Source: Bacteroidales bacterium (lineage in GTDB: Bacteria; Bacteroidota; Bacteroidia; Bacteroidales; Muribaculaceae). Taken from it: a stretch of DNA of 64,000 nt. The notes below the pieces were generated by a model. That model ran no database searches. It saw only the letters and a list, made by a program, of their open reading frames with translations, and was not told the DNA's origin. Positions within the stretch are counted from its first letter, which is position 1. Every line of letters starts with the position of its first letter. The position numbers and the translations under genes are program-made. This document shows, one piece after another, positions 24,813-32,186 of this stretch. The stretch is from the NCBI GenBank assembly GCA_900768685.1, contig CAAGDX010000024.1:1-64000 (forward strand), written 5' to 3'.

Positions 24813-27800
24813 TTACTTGTTGATATACACTTTCTTGCCATTTATGATGTAGATACCCTTGTTGAGGTTATAAATATCTGCAGCACCACCATTGCGTACT
24901 ACTTGAATACCATCAACAGTGTAAACGTTTATAGCACCTTCTTCACCTGCGAAGATGAATGAAACGCCTGATGTTTCTACTATCCAAGTAAATACGAGAG
25001 GTTTTTCGTTATTATAGTATTTACTGTAATCGTATGTATATTCAGTATATCCTGCAGGAATTGTGAAAGTATATGTACCTTCTTCCGTGAAGCCGCCTGC
25101 GTACTGGCTGAATTGGAATGCAAGCTGATTCATACCTTCACCATAGTTCTGAACCATAGATACATCTTTATCTTCTCCGCTCGGCAATTTGAGTGTAGGT
25201 ACTTCGCCACCAACATATCCGTAATTCCAATTTGATTCCGCACAACCTTCGTATGTAAATACAACATCACCAAGTACTTCAAGGAAAGAACCGCTTACAG
25301 GATTTGCTGTTACTACGAGTTCCGGAGCCGGCTCCTCTATAGTGTATTTAAACTTGATATCAGAAGCATTTGATTCTTCACCATATTCACCGAATGTTAC
25401 ACAGCCTGCAGGCAATGTGAGAACGTAATTACCCGGTTCGGTGTATTCTTCAGGTGTAGTTAATTTGAGTACATTAGTTACACTCCAATCGTCACCATAG
25501 GTAGCATCTGTAATATTGACCACGTTACCATCAGGGAGAGTGATAGTAGGATTACCTGAACCCCAAGAAGCGAATTCGCGGTCAACAAACGTAAGTTCGA
25601 ATACATGGAGACTTTCTACCACACCTGTAGCAGGAGTGATAGTGACATTTTCACTTACACCTGCGATAGTGTAATGGAATGTCATATCATACGTATTTAC
25701 ACCACCATCAATATTGAGGCAACCAGCAGGAATTGTGAATACGTATTCACCCGGAGCTGTATATTCTTGCGGCAGATAAGCCACAACTTCGTTGTATCCT
25801 ACACCCCATGAAGTATTTGTAACGCTTACTACATCACCACTTGGGAGAGTAATTGTCGGATTTCCTGAGCCCCACATTACGTCTGCTCTATCCGGGAATG
25901 AGAGATAGAACTGGCTAAGACTCTCAACTTCACCCTCTGCAGGAGTGATAACAACGTTTTCAAGGGTTGCTACTTGATATTCAAATACGATATCTGTGTT
26001 ATTTGTTTCTGTGTCGCCAAGCATTACACAACCTGCAGGAAGAACAAGGCGATATTTACCGGATGTTGTTACTTCTTCGTTAAGGTATAGGTTTATCATA
26101 TTCCATACATCCCAATCTACGCCTAAGTTGGCGTCCTGGTTGAGTGTCTGCAATACGTTTCCTTCAGCATCTTCAAGGCGTGGGAATGTACTCCAACTCC
26201 AACCTGCCATAGAGTAATCATTAAATGTAAATGAGAAATCCTTGAGACTGCCAACTGCACCCGGAGCAGGAGTTACGGAAATATTATAAGATGGAACAGG
26301 GTCAACAGAGCTGCTAACGATAACTGAATATGAGAACTGACGGTTGCCCATAAGTCCGAAACCTGTACCGCTACCGCCTACATTGAAGAATGCTTCCGGA
26401 ACAACTATTGTATAATAGCCGGAAGTAGTTATTTCGCTTGTAAGAGGAACTACAACCTTTGTTGAATAATCAGCTTCGCCTTCATACACACCCTGGATGT
26501 TATCGTTATCTGAAGTAGCTACGAGTTCACGGAGTTTGTTATAAACCTCAATCTTGTAGCCGTACTCTGCGTATGCAAGACCTGTAGGATAAGAGAATGT
26601 GAGAGAAGATATAGATTCAACAGTAGCATCTTCTACCGGGTCAACTATTTCAGGAACAGGGAGATTGTATTTGGCATCAAAGTTAAATGTGAAGAAAGAC
26701 TGATCTTCTTCGCCATTGTTACCTTGAAGGAAAAGTCCATTTGTATCTTTAGCCTGTACGCTAACTTTGAAAGAATCATACTGATTAAGAACGCTGCTTG
26801 GGATAGTGAGAGTAGCACTTGTGTTGTCATCAGACATTGCCACATCACAATTTTCTGTCATACCCTGACCAAGATTAGCAAATGCTTGAACTATTTGTAC
26901 TGCACCACTGAATGTGAGAGTAAATGTATTTTCATCTGCACTCTGAAGGTCGTAATCAGGGTCATTGTTCGGATAATTGAGATAAGACGGGACAAGAAGC
27001 TTCACAGCACTATACTGATATTCAGCCAAAGCACCCTTGATAGCTATAGATGTAGTACCCACGTATGATTCCTTATCATTGTAGAAATCTGAATTTGTGC
27101 TGTAAGCCCAAAGTTTGATTGCATAGTCATTACCTACATAAAGTTTATAATCAATAGGCAACCAGAAGCTCCAGTGACCTTCAGCAGTTTTAGTAGTTGT
27201 TTCATAGAAACTCTTGATAATGTCACCTGTAGTAACATTTTCTATTTGATAAACCATACAGCCGGCTACATCATCAATAGAAGTTGATACTTCAAGGTAA
27301 GAGTCCGCTACGAGTTTTTCAAGTGATTCTACTGTGAGAAGGTCTGCAAGTTCTGCAGTAATCTCTGTTTCATCTGCGTTCTTTGTTACCATCTTTGCAG
27401 AAGTAACAGTCATTTCAGAAGCTTCAACACCTGCAGTTGTGTATGTAGCAGTGATTTCAGAAGAGTGGTCAAGACCATCAGGAGCAGCAAGGTTGTAAGG
27501 AGAAACAACAACTTGAGTGTCTGCATCGCGAGCAAATGAAGGAACAGGAACAGTGAGAGTTACAGAACCTTCAGCTTCATTTTCAACCTTTACGATGTTG
27601 TCGTTCATCACTTGAGTAGCCATAGATACGCCACCTGAAATGTACGCAAATTGAACACCGTCGTAAGCAAGTTTGCCACCTGTTTCCTGATACCATATTT
27701 CAATGCTGCTGACACCGTCGATAGAACCGGAAGCAGGAGTAAATTCACTTGCAAGGCTGTAGCTTATCTGTTCGTAAGGATATTGAACGGCAAAGCTACC

Positions 27801-28931
27801 GATAGAGCCGGAACCTTCGCTATATACAGGGCTACCGTCTGCTGCTACAAGACCTTTAAGTACAATAGAGATAGTAGTGAACGCAGCTGCTTCATCTTCA
27901 GTTGCAAGTGGAAGCATATCCAGTGCACGGCGGAGCTTACCGCGAACGTCAATAGCTATGAGTTGGTCACCAAAGAATTTAACGGTGAGAGGTTCATTAT
28001 AATAAAGTGTTTCAAATTCAAGGTTACCAAATTCAAGGTAAGCAGTTGGAGCAACACTTGTGTCAAGAGCACCGTCAAAGTTGAATTGGATAAGACCGTT
28101 TGAAGCAGATTCCGGAATCCAAGAATAGAATGTATCCATACCGTTGCCCGGAGTGTTTACAGTGGAAGTAAGCATCACCGGTTTTGCACCTGCAGAGTAA
28201 GTCAAGTCTATATCTTCAAGTGTTTCTTCGCCGTTTGAAGTTGCAACACCTTTAATAATAAAGTGGATTGCATCACCTTCGCTAATACTACCATTCTGAT
28301 ATAAAGCCACGAGTGCATCTTTAGCTTCAATAGAGATAAACTTGTTCTGAACCGTGTATTTAACAGTTTGTTCAGCACCTTCGTTAATCTTCATGGCAAC
28401 AGAGCTAACCTTCACGCTTTTGTTAAACTCAACAGTTACAAAAGCACTTGCAGCACTGAGCACTGAGCCTACTTCCGGTGTGGTAACAGCAACTGCAAAT
28501 GGAGTGGGAGCACCATAGTTTACTGTAAAAGTACCACCATTCATACAGAAGCTGTTAAACAAATAGATAACAGTGCCTTTTGCAGTACCATTGGCAATTT
28601 TCACTGTTGTAGTGAAAGGAGCATAGTTTCCTGAAATAGTACCGATTTCCGTTGTCATTGCAGCATCTGAATAGGCTTCAATCTGATCTTGAGCAACAAT
28701 TTCCAGCACTACATTGTCTGTAGTAACATCTTCAGGCACAACAAACTGTCCGTAGAACGGCTTGTATTGTGATGTCTGATACTCGCCCGCACTTTCAATA
28801 ATCAACGGGTCGTCTGCCGATAAGCCACTACCTGTAGCGAAGGCGGTATATGCTCCTACTGCCAATACAGCAAGAACAATCGCTACACGAGAGTACACCG
28901 ACTTGAATGTAGAGTACATTTTTTCTCTCAT
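24813..28931 (-). CDS. Large secreted repeat protein with T9SS-type C-terminal domain
   Basis: 1372 residues. Signal peptide about 1-32 (VAIVLAVLAVGAYTAFA). The body is built of Ig-like beta domains. At least four repeats of about 90-100 residues between about 900 and 1290 share P-x-x-G-x-V-x-S-L-x-x-F-x-L-x-F, then G-N-P-T-I-T-L-P-x-G and E-Y-T-x-P-G-x-Y-V-x-T-I-P-A-G-C. The last 45 residues (INVYTVDGIQVVRNGG ... LNKGIYIINGKKVYINK) form a type A sorting domain. It is probably exported by the type IX system and attached to or released from the surface. No catalytic motif seen; an adhesin or structural role is a guess. Confidence 0.85.
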   Translation of the reverse strand: MREKMYSTFKSVYSRVAIVLAVLAVGAYTAFATGSGLSADDPLIIESAGEYQTSQYKPFYGQFVVPEDVTTDNVVLEIVAQDQIEAYSDAAMTTEIGTISGNYAPFTTTVKIANGTAKGTVIYLFNSFCMNGGTFTVNYGAPTPFAVAVTTPEVGSVLSAASAFVTVEFNKSVKVSSVAMKINEGAEQTVKYTVQNKFISIEAKDALVALYQNGSISEGDAIHFIIKGVATSNGEETLEDIDLTYSAGAKPVMLTSTVNTPGNGMDTFYSWIPESASNGLIQFNFDGALDTSVAPTAYLEFGNLEFETLYYNEPLTVKFFGDQLIAIDVRGKLRRALDMLPLATEDEAAAFTTISIVLKGLVAADGSPVYSEGSGSIGSFAVQYPYEQISYSLASEFTPASGSIDGVSSIEIWYQETGGKLAYDGVQFAYISGGVSMATQVMNDNIVKVENEAEGSVTLTVPVPSFARDADTQVVVSPYNLAAPDGLDHSSEITATYTTAGVEASEMTVTSAKMVTKNADETEITAELADLLTVESLEKLVADSYLEVSTSIDDVAGCMVYQIENVTTGDIIKSFYETTTKTAEGHWSFWLPIDYKLYVGNDYAIKLWAYSTNSDFYNDKESYVGTTSIAIKGALAEYQYSAVKLLVPSYLNYPNNDPDYDLQSADENTFTLTFSGAVQIVQAFANLGQGMTENCDVAMSDDNTSATLTIPSSVLNQYDSFKVSVQAKDTNGLFLQGNNGEEDQSFFTFNFDAKYNLPVPEIVDPVEDATVESISSLTFSYPTGLAYAEYGYKIEVYNKLRELVATSDNDNIQGVYEGEADYSTKVVVPLTSEITTSGYYTIVVPEAFFNVGGSGTGFGLMGNRQFSYSVIVSSSVDPVPSYNISVTPAPGAVGSLKDFSFTFNDYSMAGWSWSTFPRLEDAEGNVLQTLNQDANLGVDWDVWNMINLYLNEEVTTSGKYRLVLPAGCVMLGDTETNNTDIVFEYQVATLENVVITPAEGEVESLSQFYLSFPDRADVMWGSGNPTITLPSGDVVSVTNTSWGVGYNEVVAYLPQEYTAPGEYVFTIPAGCLNIDGGVNTYDMTFHYTIAGVSENVTITPATGVVESLHVFELTFVDREFASWGSGNPTITLPDGNVVNITDATYGDDWSVTNVLKLTTPEEYTEPGNYVLTLPAGCVTFGEYGEESNASDIKFKYTIEEPAPELVVTANPVSGSFLEVLGDVVFTYEGCAESNWNYGYVGGEVPTLKLPSGEDKDVSMVQNYGEGMNQLAFQFSQYAGGFTEEGTYTFTIPAGYTEYTYDYSKYYNNEKPLVFTWIVETSGVSFIFAGEEGAINVYTVDGIQVVRNGGAADIYNLNKGIYIINGKKVYINK

Positions 28932-29172
28932 TGTGATAAAAAAATTAGTGCCTATCGCAATTTCTTGCGAATCAGCGGTTAAACATTATGTTGTAGATTA
29001 AATTTTTATTCTTAATCATACCTAAATTTCAAGTGTGAAAACAAGTGGTTATGCTATAAACAATGTGAAAAATGTGTCTATTTTATGCAAAATTATCGTG
29101 CCATTCCACGATTTCCTTACACTTTAATAGACTTTTACACAGCAAATCATTTATTTTCTATCTTTTTCACCG
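28932..29172 (-). other. Long 5' leader (about 235 bases) of the secreted protein gene
   Basis: The promoter at 29173-29203 lies about 240 bases before the start codon and no ORF with initiation signals was found between them. The leader is AT-rich, with a small inverted repeat CGCAA-TTTC-TTGCG around 28958. Whether it is regulatory is unknown. Confidence 0.4.
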
Positions 29173-29203
29173 CAAAGTTACAACTATTTAATATTTTCTC
29201 AAA
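29173..29203 (-). promoter_or_regulatory. Promoter of the 1372-residue secreted protein gene
   Basis: On the minus strand TTTG (29203-29200), 19-base spacer, TAACTTTG (29180-29173), an exact match to the Bacteroidota consensus. Confidence 0.8.
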
Positions 29204-29286
29204 GTTTTTTGTAAAAAAATAAAACTTATATTTCTTTTGCTTGTCAAAATCAGTAATTCCGGCAAAAAATCTCTACACATTCTGCT

Positions 29287-29350
29287 GCAAAGTCTATGCG
29301 ACTTTGCAATTCTGCAAAATGAGCAAAATCTATACGACTTTGCTCATTTT
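29287..29350. repeat. Two hairpins with conserved GTC-TATRC-GAC core
   Basis: 29287-29307 is GCAAAGTC, loop TATGC, GACTTTGC. 29316-29350 has outer arms AAAATGAGCAAA and TTTGCTCATTTT around TC-TATAC-GA. Together with 18106-18143 they form a family with constant core and different outer arms. They may act as terminators in either direction. Confidence 0.65.
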
Positions 29351-29368
29351 GACTGTATATCAGTCACT

Positions 29369-30000
29369 ACCCCACCTAGCCGCAAGCGGCAAGGTGGGGT
29401 AACAGATTGCCGCAAGCTCCACCGAGCTTGCATCTTGACGTTATCCCGGTTCTTCCCGCAAGTTCGTTTGGGATGCCGCGGCTGTGAGAAATTAGACTAA
29501 TTAGTCCAATAAGACTAATTAGAGGTTTTGCTACTTCATTTGGGATGCCGCGGCATGCCGCATCACTACAGATGGCTGGATTCCCGGTTCGCACCGCTGG
29601 TTTGTTTTAGATGCCGCGACGCTCAATTAGGTGGAGTGAACAGGCATCAGCATTGTATCGGTGATACAATGCTGATGAAAAGCCCTGGAGGGGCTTTAAT
29701 TGTGGTAAACGCCGGGTTCAGTGTCGGAGACACTTAACCCGGTGATACTGAAGTAAATAGGATATGCGAGCCTTGGAGAGGCTCGGTTGTGATAATGAAA
29801 TTACCAGCAAATTCGTTACCACAACCGAACCCCTCCGGGGTTCGATATATGGATGTGTGTCTTTCTATCCCTACGTTCAGCCTCTCACGAGGCTGAACGC
29901 AGGGTTTACCACAATTGCAGTCCCTCCAGGACTGCTCACATGTGCCGTGTCTCCGAAACGGCACATGTTCCAGTTTTTCCCACATGTTCATCTCAGATGC
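29369..30000. repeat. Array of hairpins with different stems and a conserved TGGAG/CTCC-type loop
   Basis: Non-coding region. Main hairpins: 29369-29400 (ACCCCACCT arms around GCCGC-AA-GCGGC); 29412-29431; 29497-29522 (CTAATTAGTC arms, loop CAATAA); 29645-29677 (15-bp perfect stem, loop GGT); 29679-29697 (AAAGCCC-TGGAG-GGGCTTT); 29712-29742 (core GTGTC-GGA-GACAC); 29767-29785 (CGAGCCT-TGGAG-AGGCTCG); 29826-29844 (CGAACCC-CTCCG-GGGTTCG); 29874-29899 (11-bp stem, loop TCAC); 29917-29935 (GCAGTCC-CTCCA-GGACTGC); 29940-29966 (9-bp stem, inner CTCCG). The TGGAG hairpins are followed by TTGTGGTAA or TTGTGATAA; the CTCC ones are preceded by its complement, so units occur in both orientations. No protein of conserved type is encoded. 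Confidence 0.75.
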
Positions 30001-30061
30001 CGCGGCATGCCGCGGCACTACAAATGGGTGGATTCACGGTTCGCACCGCAGGTTTGTTTGA
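29544..30061. repeat. 66-bp direct repeat flanking most of the hairpin array
   Basis: 29544-29609 and 29996-30061 are about 89 percent identical; each starts with GATGCCGCGGCATGCCGC and contains GGTTCGCACCGC. They lie 452 bases apart and bracket the hairpins between 29645 and 29966. A further partial copy of GATGCCGCG occurs at 29472 and 29610. Confidence 0.75.
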
Positions 30062-30084
30062 GAAGATTCAGCACCTCAAGTTGA

Positions 30085-30112
30085 TTATGAATTATGCATT
30101 ATGAATTATGCA
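30085..30112. repeat. Tandem 14-bp repeat
   Basis: TTATGAATTATGCA occurs twice in a row (30085-30098, 30099-30112), just after the cysE stop when read on the minus strand. It contains the near-palindrome TGCATTATGAATTATGCA. Confidence 0.7.
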
Positions 30113-30116
30113 TTAC

Positions 30117-30875
30117 TTAAATGCCGGCACCATCTTGAAAATCAGGTTCTTCAATAGCCTGACTTTGCAGAACACGAGAATGAGCGGGAACATCGTGAGT
30201 GAGCCATACGTTACCACCTACAACAGTGTGATGGCCTATCCTCACACGCCCGAGAATAGACGTGTTTGAATACACTGTCACATAATCTTCCAAAATCGGA
30301 TGACGAGGTTTATCAATAGGCACACCGTTGCTATCATACGAGAAATTTTTTGCACCAAGCGTAACACCTTGATACAACATCACATGGTTGCCTATAATAC
30401 TCGTGGCACCAATCACCACACCCGTTCCGTGGTCAATACTGAAATATTCACCTATTTCCGCTGCCGGGTGAATATCAATACCCGTGGCGGAATGAGCCAT
30501 CTCTGTAATCACACGCGGAATAATAGGCACACCCTGCAGGTGAAGGTGATGTGCAGCACGGTAATGTATCATCACCTTTACAACGGGATAACACAAAATT
30601 ACCTCTTGCATACTTTTCACCGCAGGGTCGTTGTGCATCACGGCATCCGCATCTGTGTGCAAGAGACGTGAAATTTCCGGCAAGGCAGCCACAAAATCAT
30701 CGGCAACTTTCTCACTGTTGATATTTTCTCCCATAGCGGCGAGTTGCTCCGCAAGAATGGCACGGATAGCCTCCTCGCCGTTTGTCCAAGAGGGAACATC
30801 GCTGTAGTCCGGAAAAATCACATAGCCTACAAGTTCCATCAGCCTTTTAAGCTGAAATACAGATGGTGCTTTCAT
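30117..30875 (-). CDS. cysE: Serine O-acetyltransferase
   Basis: 252 residues. It makes O-acetylserine from serine and acetyl-CoA, the first step of cysteine synthesis. An N-terminal helical domain (1-130) is followed by a left-handed beta-helix: GIDIHPAAEIGEYFSIDHGTGVVIGATSIIGNHVMLYQGVTLGAKN. The catalytic His and Asp lie in DIHP and IDHGTG. The ATG overlaps the cysK stop by one base (TAATG), so translation is coupled and cysK-cysE form one unit under the leader attenuator at 31896-31994. Confidence 0.95.
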   Translation of the reverse strand: MKAPSVFQLKRLMELVGYVIFPDYSDVPSWTNGEEAIRAILAEQLAAMGENINSEKVADDFVAALPEISRLLHTDADAVMHNDPAVKSMQEVILCYPVVKVMIHYRAAHHLHLQGVPIIPRVITEMAHSATGIDIHPAAEIGEYFSIDHGTGVVIGATSIIGNHVMLYQGVTLGAKNFSYDSNGVPIDKPRHPILEDYVTVYSNTSILGRVRIGHHTVVGGNVWLTHDVPAHSRVLQSQAIEEPDFQDGAGI

Positions 30876-31795
30876 TATTCCTTTTCAAAAAGAGCAGTTG
30901 ACAAATATCTTTCACCCGTATCCGGCAGAAGTGCCACGATAAGTTTTCCTGCATTTTCTTCTTTGCGAGCCAAGTCAAGTGCAGCAGAGAAAGATGCTCC
31001 GGAAGATATTCCCACAAGTATGCCACGAGTACGTGCAAGTGCTCTTGCTCCTTCAAATGCCTGGTCGTCTGTTCTGGTGAGAATTTCATCTACAACTCCG
31101 GCATTGTACGTTTTTGGCACGAAACCGGCACCGATACCCTGAATTTTATGTTTACCTGCCACACCAGTACTGAGTACTGCGGAAGTTGCAGGTTCCACAG
31201 CTATCACTTTCACTGCAACGTTGTGTTTTTTGAGTGTTTTACCAACACCGCTGACAGTACCACCTGTACCAACGCCTGCCACAAAGATATCTACTTTGCC
31301 TTCTGTGTCTGCCCAGATTTCTTCACCTGTAGTTTTTTCGTGAATTGCAGGGTTTGCCGGATTCACAAACTGACCCAAAATCACAGCTCCCGGAATGGAA
31401 TTACGCAATTCTTCAGCCTTGGCGATAGCACCTTTCATACCTTCAGCACCCGGAGTGAGGACGAGTTCCGCACCGTAAGCCTTAAGGAGGTTGCGACGTT
31501 CAACACTCATAGTATCCGGCATTGTGAGAATGGTTTTATAGCCTTTAGCCACGCCGACCCATGCAAGACCAACACCCGTGTTACCGCTGGTAGGCTCGAT
31601 AATTGTTGCACCCGGTTTGAGTATGCCTTGCAGCTCAGCATCTTCAATCATAGCCAATGCAATACGGTCCTTAACACTACCGCCGGGGTTAAATGCTTCC
31701 ACCTTAACAGCGATTCTTGCTTTTTGTCCCTCAAAACCTGAAACTTCAATGAGAGGAGTACGTCCGATAAGTTCTGTGATAGATGAGTAAATCAT
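30875..31795 (-). CDS. cysK: Cysteine synthase (O-acetylserine sulfhydrylase)
   Basis: 306 residues from the ATG at 31795; a TTG at 31825 adds ten residues and is less likely. PLP enzyme that forms cysteine from O-acetylserine and sulfide. The PLP lysine lies in NPGGSVKDRIAL, the substrate loop is EPTSGNTGVGLAW, and the phosphate-binding loop is GVGTGGTVSGVGK. First structural gene after the polycysteine leader and attenuator. Confidence 0.96.
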   Translation of the reverse strand: MIYSSITELIGRTPLIEVSGFEGQKARIAVKVEAFNPGGSVKDRIALAMIEDAELQGILKPGATIIEPTSGNTGVGLAWVGVAKGYKTILTMPDTMSVERRNLLKAYGAELVLTPGAEGMKGAIAKAEELRNSIPGAVILGQFVNPANPAIHEKTTGEEIWADTEGKVDIFVAGVGTGGTVSGVGKTLKKHNVAVKVIAVEPATSAVLSTGVAGKHKIQGIGAGFVPKTYNAGVVDEILTRTDDQAFEGARALARTRGILVGISSGASFSAALDLARKEENAGKLIVALLPDTGERYLSTALFEKE

Positions 31796-31842
31796 AACTT
31801 TTAAATTTTTAGAGGTTATAATCAATTAAATATGTATATACG

Positions 31843-31948
31843 AAAAAACCCTACCAATAATTGGCAGGGCTAAATTAAACTATGTGTACAAACTATTATG
31901 GGTTATATACTACACAAATGTTGTGCCGAGCCAATGGGACTGATTCGG
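31843..31948 (-). promoter_or_regulatory. Cysteine-responsive transcription attenuator
   Basis: Four strands are visible on the minus strand, in transcript order. Strand 1 is CCGAATCAG (31948-31940). Strand 2 is ATTGGCTCGGC (31935-31925), which pairs with 1 around a UCCCA loop as a protector. Strand 3 is GCCCTGCCAAT (31870-31860), which pairs with strand 2 over 9 bp with a 2x2 internal loop (antiterminator). Strand 4 is TTGGTAGGG (31857-31849), which pairs with 3 and is followed by TTTTTT (31848-31843), forming an intrinsic terminator. Strand 1 directly follows the Cys codons, so a ribosome stalled there would mask it and let 2 pair with 3. The terminator thus forms when charged tRNA-Cys is plentiful. 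The model is inference from the pairing pattern. Confidence 0.85.
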
Positions 31949-31994
31949 AACAACAGCAACAACATGCTTGTGATGATGTGTAGTAATGTTTCAT
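31896..31994 (-). CDS. Polycysteine leader peptide of the cysK-cysE operon
   Basis: 32 codons plus stop on the minus strand. It begins MKHYYTSSQA and continues with five consecutive Cys codons (residues 11-15; TGT TGT TGC TGT TGT at 31964-31950), then SESVPLARHNICVVYNP and tandem stops TAA TAG. A further Cys is residue 27. It lies between a consensus promoter and an intrinsic terminator, directly upstream of cysK-cysE, and overlaps the protector and antiterminator strands. Its role would be to report cysteinyl-tRNA supply by ribosome stalling, like the trp and his leaders. The peptide itself probably has no further function. Confidence 0.88.
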   Translation of the reverse strand: MKHYYTSSQACCCCCSESVPLARHNICVVYNP

Positions 31995-32035
31995 CTTTTA
32001 TTTACAATTTAATACGTTTTCTTTGTTTTCGGTTG

Positions 32036-32066
32036 CAAATTTATAACGCATTTTTGAATTGACAAA
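32036..32066 (-). promoter_or_regulatory. Promoter of the cys leader-cysK-cysE operon
   Basis: On the minus strand TTTG (32066-32063), 19-base spacer, TAAATTTG (32043-32036). The leader peptide ATG is about 40 bases downstream of the -7 element. Confidence 0.8.
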
Positions 32067-32144
32067 ATTTTTTCTAAAAAAATCACAAAAAATTTTCATG
32101 GTCAAAAATTTTCCGCTCATACACCTTATTTAAATAAAAATTCG

Positions 32145-32152
32145 TAAATTTG
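32145..32152 (+). promoter_or_regulatory. -7 element for parE
   Basis: TAAATTTG fits TAnnTTTG, 35 bases before the parE ATG; no clear -33 element. Confidence 0.55.
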
Positions 32153-32186
32153 TAGTTTGAAAATAACACCCGCATAAAACACCACT

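Noticed and set aside
24645..24962. A 105-codon plus-strand ORF between the winged-helix gene and the large secreted protein
   Set aside because: The second half is antisense to the secreted protein gene and includes its terminator; no promoter fits it and composition is arbitrary.
29376..30104. Several ORFs of 69-106 codons on both strands in the hairpin region
   Set aside because: They run through inverted repeats and hairpins and encode each other's repeats in different frames, with no conserved domain. Treated as non-coding.
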